This document shows, piece after piece, positions 39,569-47,785 of a stretch of 64,000 nucleotides of DNA. The stretch is from contig NZ_KI421511.1 in the NCBI RefSeq assembly GCF_000473265.1, positions 4,797,219-4,861,218 of the forward strand, read 5' to 3'. Every line of letters begins with the position of its first letter. Position 1 is the first letter of the stretch. The notes beneath the pieces were generated by a model that was given only the letters and a program-made list of their open reading frames with translations, did not search any database and was not told where the DNA came from. The DNA is from Amycolatopsis thermoflava N1165. Lineage in GTDB: Bacteria > Actinomycetota > Actinomycetes > Mycobacteriales > Pseudonocardiaceae. The translations under genes and the position numbers were made by a program.

Positions 39569-40363
39569 GTGACCACCGAGGACGTGCTGCTCACCGCCGA
39601 CGCCGACGGCGTGCGCACCGTGACGTTGAACCGCCCCAAGGCCTACAACTCGCTCACCGTCGAGCTGAAGGAGCGCCTGCTGGCCGCGTTGCGCGAGGCT
39701 TCGGCGGACCCGGCGGTGCGCGCGGTCGTGCTGACCGGCGCGGGCAAGGCGTTCTGCGCCGGCCAAGACCTCAAGGAGCACGTCGGGCTGCTGCAGGCGG
39801 GCGACCCGGCGCCGCTGCGGACCGTGCAGGACCACTACAACCCGATCGTCCGGGCCATCGTGGAGATGCCGAAGCCGGTGATCGCCGCGGTGAACGGGCC
39901 CGCGGCCGGCGCCGGGGCGGCTTTCGCCTACGCCGCCGACCTGCGGGTGGCCGCGTCGTCGGCGAACTTCCTGATGGCCTTCGCCAACGTCGGGCTCGGC
40001 CCGGACTCGGGCGCGTCGTGGACGCTGCAGCGGCTGGTCGGCTACGGCCGGGCGGCCGAGCTGATGCTGCTCGCGCGCACGGTCGGCGCCGAGGAAGCGC
40101 TGTCGCTGGGCCTGGTCACCGAGGTCGTGCCGGACGAGGAGCTGGCAGGCCGGGCGCAGGCGCTCGCGGCGAAGCTCGCCGCCGGGCCGACGGTCAGCTA
40201 CGCGAAGATCAAGCAGGTGCTGACCGTGGCCGCGGAGGGCTCGCTGGAGGACGCGCTGGCCGCCGAGGACGCGGCGCAGACGGTGCTCGGCTCGACGGCC
40301 GACCACCGCGAGGCGGTGGAGGCCTTCGTCGCCAAGCGCAAGCCCGACTTCCAGGGGAAGTAG
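39569..40363 (+). CDS. Enoyl-CoA hydratase/isomerase (crotonase fold)
   Basis: This 264-aa crotonase has NRPKAYNSLTVELKERLLAA, the oxyanion-hole segment GKAFCAGQDLKEH, then AVNGPAAGAGAAFAYAADLR and FANVGLGPDSGASWTLQRLV. The FCAGQDLKEH form and a D rather than E in GLGPDSG suggest the PaaG-like isomerase subgroup more than a classical hydratase. GTG 39569 is preceded by AGGAGG. It stands alone in its transcription unit. Confidence 0.85.
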   Translation: MTTEDVLLTADADGVRTVTLNRPKAYNSLTVELKERLLAALREASADPAVRAVVLTGAGKAFCAGQDLKEHVGLLQAGDPAPLRTVQDHYNPIVRAIVEMPKPVIAAVNGPAAGAGAAFAYAADLRVAASSANFLMAFANVGLGPDSGASWTLQRLVGYGRAAELMLLARTVGAEEALSLGLVTEVVPDEELAGRAQALAAKLAAGPTVSYAKIKQVLTVAAEGSLEDALAAEDAAQTVLGSTADHREAVEAFVAKRKPDFQGK

Positions 40364-40434
40364 GGCCATTCCGCGGCGGAGCCGCTGTCACCACACACGC
40401 AGCTGGCGCCGCCGCGGTTTCGGAGTCGGCTCAG

Positions 40435-40565
40435 CCGCGTGGAGCGCGTCGGTTGAGGGTGGTGGTGGGCTGGCGGGAGGGGCCCCTCGCGAGGACAGCG
40501 CCGACGTGGTGGTCGGCACTGCCGCACGGAGCGCGTCCACCAGGGTGGTGGTCGGGCCGGCGGGC
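40435..40565. repeat. Degenerate direct repeats in the convergent gap before tagA
   Basis: GGAGCGCGTCGGTTGAGGGT (about 40441) and GGAGCGCGTCCACCAGGGTG (about 40528) head two related blocks about 87 bp apart, each followed by a GTGGTSG-SSCYGGCGGG stretch. The AGGGTGGTGGTCG part resembles the tagA 3' end near 40641. Otherwise the 250-bp gap 40364-40613 holds nothing recognisable. Confidence 0.4.
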
Positions 40566-40613
40566 GGGGATTCATGAGGTTCCGCCACCCGCACCGCCAC
40601 GCAGGGTGCCCAA

Positions 40614-41183
40614 CTATGAATTTGCGCGGAAGCAGGTCACGAGGTGGTCGTCGACCATGCCCGTGGCCTGCATCAGCGCGTAGCACGTCGTGGGGCCGAC
40701 GAACACGAACCCGCGCTTCTTCAGCGCCTTCGCCATCGCTGTCGACTCGGGCGTGATCGCCGGAACATCGGCCATCGTGCGCGGGCGGGGCCGCTCCCCC
40801 GTCGGCGCGAACGACCACAGCAGGTCGTCCAGCGGCTGGTCCAGCGTGGTGATCGCGCGGGCGTTCGTGATCGCGGCCAGGATCTTCGCCCGGTTCCGCA
40901 CGATCGACGTGTCCGCCATCAGGCGCTCGACGTCGTCGTCACCGAACTCGGCCACCTTCTCCGGCACGAAACCGGCGAACGCGTTCCGGAAGCCCTCCCG
41001 CTTGCGCAGGATCGTGATCCACGACAGCCCGGACTGGAACGCCTCCAGGCACAGCCGCTCGTACAGCGCGTCCTGCCCGCGCAGCGGCACGCCCCACTCC
41101 GTGTCGTGGTACTCGGCGTAGTCCGGGGCCGAGTTCCCCCACGGGCACCGCGACACCCCGTCGGTGCCGATCGACTCCGTCAT
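40614..41183 (-). CDS. tagA: DNA-3-methyladenine glycosylase I
   Basis: This 189-aa Tag-type glycosylase excises 3-methyladenine from alkylated DNA. Hallmarks are RCPWGNSAPDYAEYHDTEWG near the N-terminus (zinc-site Cys), EAFQSGLSWITILRKREGFR with the catalytic Glu, and the C-terminal GFVFVGPTTCYALMQATGMV with the second Cys and zinc-binding H in DDHLVTC. The ATG overlaps the stop of the SRPBCC gene (ATGA). Rv1210 is the M. tuberculosis counterpart. Confidence 0.92.
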   Translation of the reverse strand: MTESIGTDGVSRCPWGNSAPDYAEYHDTEWGVPLRGQDALYERLCLEAFQSGLSWITILRKREGFRNAFAGFVPEKVAEFGDDDVERLMADTSIVRNRAKILAAITNARAITTLDQPLDDLLWSFAPTGERPRPRTMADVPAITPESTAMAKALKKRGFVFVGPTTCYALMQATGMVDDHLVTCFRANS

Positions 41184-41635
41184 ACCTGCCCCACCGAATA
41201 GCTCTCCGCGAACTTCGCGAACCGTTTCAACGAGTACCGCAGCCCGATCACGAACGCGGGCTTCACGACCGGCCAGCCCAGTTGCCCCGCGGGCCCCAGC
41301 GGCGGCACCAGGCTCTCCGACCACACGAACGTCGAGCGGTGCGCGCCCTTCGCGTGCACGTGGAAGGCGCCGGTGCCCTTGACGACGCCGCCCAGGTGCC
41401 GGACCGTGCACCGCACCGGCGGCTCCCAGCTGGTGATCACCATCGGGTCGGTGACGCCGACCCCGCGCACCCCGGTGAACGCGCTCAGCTTCGACCCGAC
41501 GCTGCGCCCGTCGCCCTCGACGACCTCGACGTGCGTGCCGAGCATCCACTCGTGCTGCCGCTCCCAGTCGGTCAGCGCGAGCCACGTCGTGCCCGCGCTC
41601 GCGTGCACGTCCACGGACAGGACCAGGTCGATCAT
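41180..41635 (-). CDS. SRPBCC family lipid-binding-fold protein
   Basis: This 151-aa START/Bet v1-fold protein (SVDVHASAGTTWLALTDWER at the start, WEPPVRCTVRHLGGVVKGTG in the middle) probably binds a hydrophobic ligand. No catalytic residues are evident. Its start and stop both overlap neighbours by 4 bp, tying it to the DivIVA-like gene and tagA in one operon. Confidence 0.8.
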   Translation of the reverse strand: MIDLVLSVDVHASAGTTWLALTDWERQHEWMLGTHVEVVEGDGRSVGSKLSAFTGVRGVGVTDPMVITSWEPPVRCTVRHLGGVVKGTGAFHVHAKGAHRSTFVWSESLVPPLGPAGQLGWPVVKPAFVIGLRYSLKRFAKFAESYSVGQV

Positions 41636-41934
41636 CCCGACGTCTGCCGTTCCGCCTCGAGCTCGGCCACCCTGGCGCGGAGCTCGTCGATCTCGGCGCC
41701 CAGCCGCCGCACCACCCAGTCCACTTCGGACATCTTGTACCCGCGCAGCACGAGCTGGAAGCGCACCTTCTGCACGTCCTCGCCGGTGATGTCCCGCACC
41801 GGCAGGCGCGTCGGCGAGCTGCCCGGCGGCAGCGGGGCGAGCTCCTCGCCGCGGCCGAACACGACGGCGGCCAGCAGGAACACCACAGCCGCCACGAGCA
41901 GCATGATCACGAGGTAGATCAGGGCGGTCGTCAC
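41632..41934 (-). CDS. DivIVA-domain membrane protein (Rv1209-like)
   Basis: This 100-aa protein has one N-terminal membrane helix (ALIYLVIMLLVAAVVFLLAA) followed by a short DivIVA-like domain (DVQKVRFQLVLRGYKMSEVD, then WVVRRLGAEIDELRARVAEL). The GYKMSEVDW block is the conserved DivIVA motif, suggesting polar or septal localisation. GTG 41934 starts one base after the gpgS stop. Role unknown. Confidence 0.8.
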   Translation of the reverse strand: MTTALIYLVIMLLVAAVVFLLAAVVFGRGEELAPLPPGSSPTRLPVRDITGEDVQKVRFQLVLRGYKMSEVDWVVRRLGAEIDELRARVAELEAERQTSG

Positions 41935-41935
41935 G

Positions 41936-42880
41936 TCAGAATCGTGACACACCCGGGCGCGGTTCGTCCCCCGAGCGCACCTCGCGCATCGGCGGCCGGT
42001 CGGCGACCAGGACGTCCGACTCCAGCGGGACCCACGCCCCGGCCTCGGCCACGAACTGAGTCAGCGTCCCGGAGCCGCCCGCGCCGACCCCGCACCGGGC
42101 CAGCGCCGTGCCGAGGATCTGCCGAGCCATGACGCCCAGCTGCAGCAGCGACCGGTTCCGGTGCTTGCGCACACCCAGGTTGACCTGCGCGAGCCCGGCC
42201 ATGCCGTAGCGGGCCTCGGCGTCGAGCAGCAGCCCGATCTCCACCCCGTACCCGGCCGCGAACGGTACCGACTCGAGGAACTCGCGCGTGGCCGCGTACT
42301 CGCCGCCGAGCGGCTGGACCACCGCCGACAACGCGGGCCGCAGCGCGGACAGCACCGGGCGCGCGAGCAGCTCGGTCACCCGCCCGCCGCCGTGCCCGGC
42401 CTCGGCGGACTCGACCCGCAGCGGCCGCCGGTAGAACCCCTTGACCAGGTGCACGCCCTCGGTCAGCAGCAGCGGGCCGAGCAGCGCGGGCACGAACCCG
42501 GGGTCGGGGTCGACGAGGTCGGAGTCGAGGAACACGACGAGGTCACCGGTCGTCGCCGCCAGTGACCGCCACAGCACCTCGCCCTTGCCGGGCAGCGGTT
42601 CGAGGTCCGGCAGCACGTCCTCGCGGCGCACCACCCGCGCGCCTGCCGCCGCCGCGACCTCGATCGTCGCGTCGGTGGAGCCGGAGTCGACGACCACCAG
42701 CTCGTCGACGAGGGTGCCGACCAGCGGCCGCACCGACGCGACCACGTCACCGACCGTCTTCTCCTCGTCGAGGGCGGGCAGCACGACCGACACGGTGCGG
42801 CCCGCTTTCGCCCGTACCAGGTCAGCGGGGTCGAAATCGGGCTCCTGCCACGTGCGCAGGGCGAACCAGCCGGTGTCCAT
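41936..42880 (-). CDS. gpgS: Glucosyl-3-phosphoglycerate synthase
   Basis: This 314-aa GT-A enzyme transfers glucose to 3-phosphoglycerate, the first step to glucosylglycerate and methylglucose lipopolysaccharide. It has TVSVVLPALDEEKTVGDVVA, the VVVDSGSTDAT strand, a DSDLVDPDPG metal-binding motif and GGEYAATREFLESVPFAAGY for acceptor binding. ATG 42880 (MDTGWFALRTWQEPDF) is preferred over ATG 42898. Gene order gpgS-DivIVA-SRPBCC-tagA follows Rv1208-Rv1210. Confidence 0.88.
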   Translation of the reverse strand: MDTGWFALRTWQEPDFDPADLVRAKAGRTVSVVLPALDEEKTVGDVVASVRPLVGTLVDELVVVDSGSTDATIEVAAAAGARVVRREDVLPDLEPLPGKGEVLWRSLAATTGDLVVFLDSDLVDPDPGFVPALLGPLLLTEGVHLVKGFYRRPLRVESAEAGHGGGRVTELLARPVLSALRPALSAVVQPLGGEYAATREFLESVPFAAGYGVEIGLLLDAEARYGMAGLAQVNLGVRKHRNRSLLQLGVMARQILGTALARCGVGAGGSGTLTQFVAEAGAWVPLESDVLVADRPPMREVRSGDEPRPGVSRF

Positions 42881-42928
42881 GACCGCCGATCGTGCCATGC
42901 TGGAAATGACGACGAACTGGAGGAACCC

Positions 42929-43600
42929 GTGCTTTACCAGCTGATCCGTCTCCTGGCCGTACCGGTGGTCAAGCTGATCTACCGGCCGGAGGTGCGCGGC
43001 GTCGAGAGGGTTCCCGCGTACGGCCCGGTGATCCTCGCGCCCAACCACCGGGCGGCCGTGGACACGACGCTGCTGGCGCTGGTCAGCCCGCGGCGGGTGC
43101 GGTTCCTCGGCAAGGCGGAGTACTTCACCGGCAAGGGCCTCAAGGGCCGGTTGATGGCCGCGTTCCTGGACGCGGTGGGGTTCGTGCCGGTCGAGCGCGG
43201 CAACGCGAAGGCCGGGCTGGCGGCGCTGGAGTCCGGCCGCAAGGTGCTCGACGACGGCGGCGTGTTCGGCATCTACCCGGAGGGCACGCGCTCGCTCGAC
43301 GGCCGCCTGCACCGCGGGCACACCGGGGTCGGCTCGCTGGCGCTGGCGACCGGGGCGAAGGTCGTGCCGGTGGCGCTGACCGGGACGGAGAAGCTGCTGC
43401 CCAACGGCAAGCTGTTCCCGCGGTTCGCGAAGGTCACCGTCGAGTTCGGGGAGCCCTTGGACTTCTCCCGCTACGACGGACTGGACGCGTCGCCGGCGAT
43501 CCGGCGGGCGGTCACCGATGAGGTGATGTACGCGATCGCCGAGTTGTCGGGACAGGAGTATGTGGACAAGTACCACAAGCGGCCTGGAGAAGCGGCTTAG
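42929..43600 (+). CDS. 1-acyl-glycerol-3-phosphate acyltransferase (PlsC-like)
   Basis: This 223-aa membrane-associated acyltransferase has the H-x4-D catalytic motif (NHRAAVD), GKAEYFTGKGLKGRLMAAFL, VPVERGNAK and the FGIYPEGTRSLDG block that binds the acceptor phosphate. It likely makes phosphatidic acid or a related lipid. GTG 42929 follows GGAGG. It is divergent from gpgS, and the two genes start 48 bp apart. Confidence 0.87.
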   Translation: MLYQLIRLLAVPVVKLIYRPEVRGVERVPAYGPVILAPNHRAAVDTTLLALVSPRRVRFLGKAEYFTGKGLKGRLMAAFLDAVGFVPVERGNAKAGLAALESGRKVLDDGGVFGIYPEGTRSLDGRLHRGHTGVGSLALATGAKVVPVALTGTEKLLPNGKLFPRFAKVTVEFGEPLDFSRYDGLDASPAIRRAVTDEVMYAIAELSGQEYVDKYHKRPGEAA

Positions 43601-43609
43601 GCGGTGTGG

Positions 43610-43628
43610 CCGCGTAGCCGCTACGCGG
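43610..43628. terminator. plsC terminator hairpin
   Basis: CCGCGTAG-CCG-CTACGCGG is a perfect 8-bp stem 10 bp after the plsC stop. A weaker stem GGGCG...CGCCC (43636-43662) follows. Confidence 0.6.
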
Positions 43629-43698
43629 GTGGTTAGGGCGCCGGCTTCGCTTCGCTACGCCCGGATGAGAAGTGCCCTCCCGAACCCGATCTTTCAGT

Positions 43699-43842
43699 GT
43701 TTTAGCGGCCGAGCAGGCGTGTCAAGGCTGGAAAGAGTACCTTGACACGCCTGATCGGCCGCCAAAGAAGGCTGGGGATCGGGTGCGGGAGGGGGCTGGT
43801 TCGGGGGTTGGTGCGTTTCGTTGCCGGGTGGCGGTTTCGTGG
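43699..43842. repeat. Intergenic repeat family, copy 2, with long hairpin
   Basis: The hairpin 43705-43762 shares with copy 1 an identical 14-bp core stem (CAGGCGTGTCAAGG) and the internal mismatch (here G-A), plus an 8-bp outer stem, with a GGAAAG-containing loop. Two outer base pairs differ from copy 1, C-G to G-C and T-A to C-G, with both sides changed. Flanking sequence to 43842 (GGATCGGGTGCGGGAG, TTTCGTTGCCGGG, GGCGGTT) is shared. It fills the gap between plsC and the LOG gene. Confidence 0.8.
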
Positions 43843-43847
43843 TGGTG

Positions 43848-44414
43848 TTACTGCCACTTGGCGGTGGTGGGGGCCTCGTATTTCGCGAAGGCGTCCAGGA
43901 GTGTGGCGGGGTCCTCGTCGACGAAGACCAGGTCCCGGTGTTCCGGGCGCAGGAACTTCTCGGTGACCATGTGGTCGATGAACTCCTGGAACGGGCGGTA
44001 GTACCCGCGCACGTCGAGCAGGCCGATCGGCTTCCCGTGCAGGCCCAGCTGGGCCCAGGTCCAGACCTCGGCCAGCTCCTCCAGCGTCCCGGCGCCGCCG
44101 GGCAGGGCCAGGAACGCGTCGGCGTACTCGGCCATCTTCGCCTTGCGTTCGTGCATGTCGGCGGTCACCACGAGCTCCGTCAGGCCCGCGTGGGCGATCT
44201 CCACCCGCTTGAGGTGCTCCGGGATCACGCCGATCACCTCGCCGCCCGCCGCGAGCGCGCCGTCGGCCACCGCGCCCATCAGGCCGACGCTCGCGCCGCC
44301 GTAGACCAAGCCGATGCCGCGCTCGGCGAGCAGCTTGCCGAGCGCCGTGGCGGTGTCCACGTACACCGGGTCGCCGCCGCCGGAAGAACCGCAGAACACA
44401 CAGATTCGCTTCAC
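43848..44414 (-). CDS. LOG family protein (cytokinin-riboside-phosphate hydrolase type)
   Basis: This 188-aa Rossmann-fold protein is of the Lonely Guy/TIGR00730 family, with ICVFCGSSGG, LVYGGASVGLMGAVAD, and the key LPGGAGTLEELAE motif and catalytic E and R positions (MHERKAKM). Family members release the base from nucleoside 5'-monophosphates. GTG 44414 directly abuts the stop of a second LOG gene. Rv1205 is the mycobacterial counterpart. Confidence 0.85.
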   Translation of the reverse strand: MKRICVFCGSSGGGDPVYVDTATALGKLLAERGIGLVYGGASVGLMGAVADGALAAGGEVIGVIPEHLKRVEIAHAGLTELVVTADMHERKAKMAEYADAFLALPGGAGTLEELAEVWTWAQLGLHGKPIGLLDVRGYYRPFQEFIDHMVTEKFLRPEHRDLVFVDEDPATLLDAFAKYEAPTTAKWQ

Positions 44415-45200
44415 TTAGTGGGTGTCCTCCCAGGCCTTGTAGGCCTCCTCGACCATCGCCACCGCCTCGTCGACGTCGTCGGTGAGGTGCAGCAGCGCCA
44501 GGTCCTTGTCACTGATCTTGCCCTGGGCGTGCACCGAGTCCCGGACCCAGTCGTAGAGCCCGCCCCAGTAGGACCGTCCGAACAGGACCACCGGGAACTT
44601 CGTCACCTTCTTGGTCTGGACCAGGGTGAGCGCCTCGAACAGCTCGTCCAGTGTGCCGAACCCACCGGGCAGGCAGATGAACGCCTGCGCGTACTTGATG
44701 AACATCGTCTTGCGGGTGAAGAAATACCGGAAGTTCACCCCGAGATCGACCCACGGGTTCAGGCCCTGCTCGAACGGCAGCTCGATGCCGAGCCCGATGG
44801 ACAGCCCGCCCGCCTCGGACGCGCCGCGGTTGACCGCCTCCATCGCGCCCGGCCCGCCACCGGTGATCACCGCGAACCCGGCGTTCGCCAGGCCCGCGCC
44901 GATCTTGCGGCCCAGCTCGTACTCGGGGTGGTCGCGGGGCGTGCGGGCCGAACCGAACACGGTGACCGCGCGCGGCACCTCGGCCAGCGCGCCGAAGCCC
45001 TCGACGAACTCGGCCTGGATGCGCATGACCCGCCACGGATCGGTGTGCACCCAGTCGCTGGGCCCGCGCGAGTCGAGGAGGCGCTGATCGGTCGTGGTCG
45101 GCTCGATGCGACGCTCGCGGCGCAGCACGACCGGCCCCCGCTGCTTCTCCCGCGGGTGCTCGGGATACTCGGACGTTCCGTCCACTTCTGGCCCTGTCAC
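44415..45200 (-). CDS. LOG family protein, longer paralogue
   Basis: This 261-aa paralogue has an N-terminal extension of about 70 residues (EKQRGPVVLRRERRIEPTTT, then DPWRVMRIQAEFVEGFGALA) before the nucleotide fold VTVFGSARTPRDHPEYELGR, ITGGGPGAMEAVNRG and ICLPGGFGTLDELFEALTLV. Catalytic R/E motif equivalents (RKTMFIKY and PGGFGTLDE) are present. GTG 45200 is the start. It is transcribed with the shorter LOG gene, with no gap between them. Confidence 0.85.
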   Translation of the reverse strand: MTGPEVDGTSEYPEHPREKQRGPVVLRRERRIEPTTTDQRLLDSRGPSDWVHTDPWRVMRIQAEFVEGFGALAEVPRAVTVFGSARTPRDHPEYELGRKIGAGLANAGFAVITGGGPGAMEAVNRGASEAGGLSIGLGIELPFEQGLNPWVDLGVNFRYFFTRKTMFIKYAQAFICLPGGFGTLDELFEALTLVQTKKVTKFPVVLFGRSYWGGLYDWVRDSVHAQGKISDKDLALLHLTDDVDEAVAMVEEAYKAWEDTH

Positions 45201-45210
45201 GCCGCCGAGC

Positions 45211-46287
45211 TTACTGGCCCAGGAAGTCCCGCAGCACGCGCGTGACCTGCCGGATCTCCCGCGCCGCGACGTGCTCCTCGCGGGTGTGCGCGAGGGTCGG
45301 GTTCCCGGGACCGAAGTTCACCGCGGCCATGCCGAGCGCGGCGAACCGGGCGACGTCCGTCCACCCCAGCTTCGCCGCCACCGCGCCGCCGGCGGCTTGG
45401 ACCAGCTCGGCCGTCGCGGGGGCGGTCAGCCCGGGCAGCGCGCCCGGGGACAGGTCCACAACGGACAGTTCGTAGCCGTCGAACACCTCGCGCAGGTGCT
45501 TTTCGGCCTGTTCCGGACTGCGGTCCGGGGCGAACCGGAAGTTCACCGCGAGCACGGCCTCGTCCGGCACGACGTTGCCGGCCACCCCGCCGGAGATCCG
45601 CACGGCCTGCAGACCCTCGCGGTAGGTCAGGCCGTCGATGTCGACCACCCGCGCCTCGTAGGCCTCCAGCCGCCGCAGCGGCTCGCCGAGCGCGTGGATC
45701 GCGTTGACACCCATCCAGGCCCGGGCAGTGTGCGCGCGCTTGCCGGTCTGGCGCAACTCGACCCGCATGGTGCCCTGGCAGCCGGCCTCGATGACCGCGT
45801 TCGACGGCTCCCCGACGATCGCCAGGTCACCGGCCAGCCACTCCGGCATCTCCCGCTCGATCCGGCCGAGACCGTTGCGCACGGCCTCGACCTCCTCGTT
45901 GTCGTAGAAGACGAACGTGACGTCGTGACGTGGCTCGGTGACCGTGGCGGCGAGGTGCAGGAACACCGCGTCGCCGCCCTTCATGTCGACCGTGCCGAGC
46001 CCGTGCAGCACCTCGTCGTCGCCGGAGCCCTCGCGGCGCACCGGCAGGTTCTCGTTGACCGGCACCGTGTCCAGGTGCCCGGCCAGCACCACGCGGGACG
46101 GCCTGCCGAGGTTCGTCCTGGCCAGCACGGCGTCGCCGTTGCGCACCACTTCGAGGTGCCCGGCCTGCGCGAGCAACGCGGCCTGCACCGCGTCGGCCAG
46201 CGCCGCCTCCTGCCCGGACACGCTCTGGACGTCCACCAGCGCGGCGGTCAGGTCGACGGGGTCGGCGTGCAGGTCGAGAGTCGTCAT
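45211..46287 (-). CDS. dapE: Succinyl-diaminopimelate desuccinylase
   Basis: This 358-aa M20 metallohydrolase removes succinate from N-succinyl-LL-DAP in lysine/peptidoglycan biosynthesis. Metal ligands appear in [30 protein letters not shown] and IVGEPSNAV, with the dimerisation domain ([20 protein letters not shown]) in the middle. ATG 46287. dapD lies nearby on the other strand, and dapC at 51 kb. Confidence 0.9.
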   Translation of the reverse strand: MTTLDLHADPVDLTAALVDVQSVSGQEAALADAVQAALLAQAGHLEVVRNGDAVLARTNLGRPSRVVLAGHLDTVPVNENLPVRREGSGDDEVLHGLGTVDMKGGDAVFLHLAATVTEPRHDVTFVFYDNEEVEAVRNGLGRIEREMPEWLAGDLAIVGEPSNAVIEAGCQGTMRVELRQTGKRAHTARAWMGVNAIHALGEPLRRLEAYEARVVDIDGLTYREGLQAVRISGGVAGNVVPDEAVLAVNFRFAPDRSPEQAEKHLREVFDGYELSVVDLSPGALPGLTAPATAELVQAAGGAVAAKLGWTDVARFAALGMAAVNFGPGNPTLAHTREEHVAAREIRQVTRVLRDFLGQ

Positions 46288-46321
46288 GTCCCGACTCTAG
46301 GGGGTGTCGTACGGTGGGCGG

Positions 46322-46756
46322 ATGCGCACGTGGAAGGCCCTGATCACGCTCGGTGCGCTGGCACTCGTGCTGGCCGGCTGTTCGAACGAGGCCGGCCCGA
46401 CCCCGAAGGGCGGCGCGGGCCAGGCGGAGACGCCCTACGCCCTGTCGGTCAAGCTCAACGCCCTCACCGCGGACACCTGCTTCCGCGACCCGGCCGGGCA
46501 GACCCCGCGCGGCTGCGGCAAGTACGTCACCGAACTGGGCAGCACGCCGGGGCTGGTGCGCGAGCAGGCCGGCCCCAAGCACCCGGACCTGGTCGCGGCG
46601 GCGAACGGCCTGGAAAAGGCCATCGGCGACTACCGCGGCGGCCACTGCGACGCCGTCGCCGACCCGGGCGGGGCGTGCACCACGGCGCTCACCGCGATCG
46701 CCGACAACCTCCGGTCGGTCAAGCAACTGGTGGACACCCAGCTCGTGACCGGCTGA
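46322..46756 (+). CDS. Small lipoprotein, unknown function
   Basis: This 144-aa protein has a lipoprotein signal with lipobox LVLAGC (Cys20) and a mature domain with four further cysteines (TCFRD, RGCGKY, GGHCDAV, GACTTAL), likely two disulfides in the cell envelope. No family is recognised. ATG 46322 is divergent from dapE and 15 bp upstream of dapD. Confidence 0.75.
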   Translation: MRTWKALITLGALALVLAGCSNEAGPTPKGGAGQAETPYALSVKLNALTADTCFRDPAGQTPRGCGKYVTELGSTPGLVREQAGPKHPDLVAAANGLEKAIGDYRGGHCDAVADPGGACTTALTAIADNLRSVKQLVDTQLVTG

Positions 46757-46771
46757 GTTACGGTTGGGGCC

Positions 46772-47752
46772 GTGAGCGAGCAGAGCCCCAACCCCGAGAC
46801 CACCGGTGCGCACGGCGTCGGCCTGGCCACCGTCACCACCGACGGGACCGTGCTGGACACCTGGTTCCCGCAGCCCAAGCTGGGCGAGCCCGGCACCAGC
46901 GGAACCGAGCGGCTGACCCGCGAGCAGGCCGCCGAGGTGCTCGGCGAGGCCGCCGCCGCGCTGCTCGGCCCGGACGAGGCCCGCGGCGTCGAGGTGGTCG
47001 CCGTCCGCACCACCATCGGCACGCTCGCGCAGGCCCCGGCCGACGCGCACGACATCTACCTGCGCCTGCACCTGCTGTCGCACCGCCTGGTGCAGCCGCA
47101 CGGGCAGAACCTGGACGGCATCTTCGGCCTGCTGGCCAACGTCGTGTGGACCAACCACGGCCCGTGCCCGGTCGAGGGCTTCGAGCAGACCCGGCTGCGG
47201 CTGCGGGCGCGCGGCCCGGTCACCGTGTACAGCGTCGACAAGTTCCCGCGCATGGTCGACTACGTGATGCCCGCCGGCGTCCGGATCGGCGACGCCGACC
47301 GCGTGCGCCTCGGCGCGCACCTGGCCAACGGCACCACCGTCATGCACGAGGGCTTCGTCAACTTCAACGCGGGCACGCTCGGCGCGTCGATGGTCGAGGG
47401 CCGCATCTCGGCCGGTGTGGTCGTGGGCGACGGCACCGACGTCGGCGGCGGCGCGTCGATCATGGGCACGCTGTCCGGCGGCGGCAAGGAGGTCATCTCG
47501 CTGGGCGAGCGCTGCCTGATCGGAGCGAACGGCGGGGTCGGCATCTCACTCGGCGACGACTCGGTGGTCGAGGCCGGGCTCTACGTCACGGCCGGGACGA
47601 AGGTCGTGGTCGAGGGCAAGACCGTCAAGGCGCGTGAGCTGTCCGGCATCTCCGGCGCGTTGTTCCGGCGCAACTCCGAGACCGGTGCGGTCGAAGCCGT
47701 TCCGCGGACCGGGGCGGGCATCGAGCTGAACGAGATGCTGCACGCCAACTGA
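46772..47752 (+). CDS. dapD: Tetrahydrodipicolinate N-succinyltransferase
   Basis: This 326-aa DapD is of the actinobacterial type, a trimeric left-handed beta-helix acyltransferase that succinylates tetrahydrodipicolinate. Hexapeptide turns run from about residue 165 ([20 protein letters not shown], then [20 protein letters not shown] and [20 protein letters not shown]). The N-terminal domain has the [20 protein letters not shown] stretch seen in Rv1201c-like proteins. GTG 46772. It supplies the substrate pathway used by dapC and dapE in this window. Confidence 0.92.
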   Translation: MSEQSPNPETTGAHGVGLATVTTDGTVLDTWFPQPKLGEPGTSGTERLTREQAAEVLGEAAAALLGPDEARGVEVVAVRTTIGTLAQAPADAHDIYLRLHLLSHRLVQPHGQNLDGIFGLLANVVWTNHGPCPVEGFEQTRLRLRARGPVTVYSVDKFPRMVDYVMPAGVRIGDADRVRLGAHLANGTTVMHEGFVNFNAGTLGASMVEGRISAGVVVGDGTDVGGGASIMGTLSGGGKEVISLGERCLIGANGGVGISLGDDSVVEAGLYVTAGTKVVVEGKTVKARELSGISGALFRRNSETGAVEAVPRTGAGIELNEMLHAN

Positions 47753-47785
47753 CCAGAGTGCGATTTTCGTTCACCTATCATTCAT

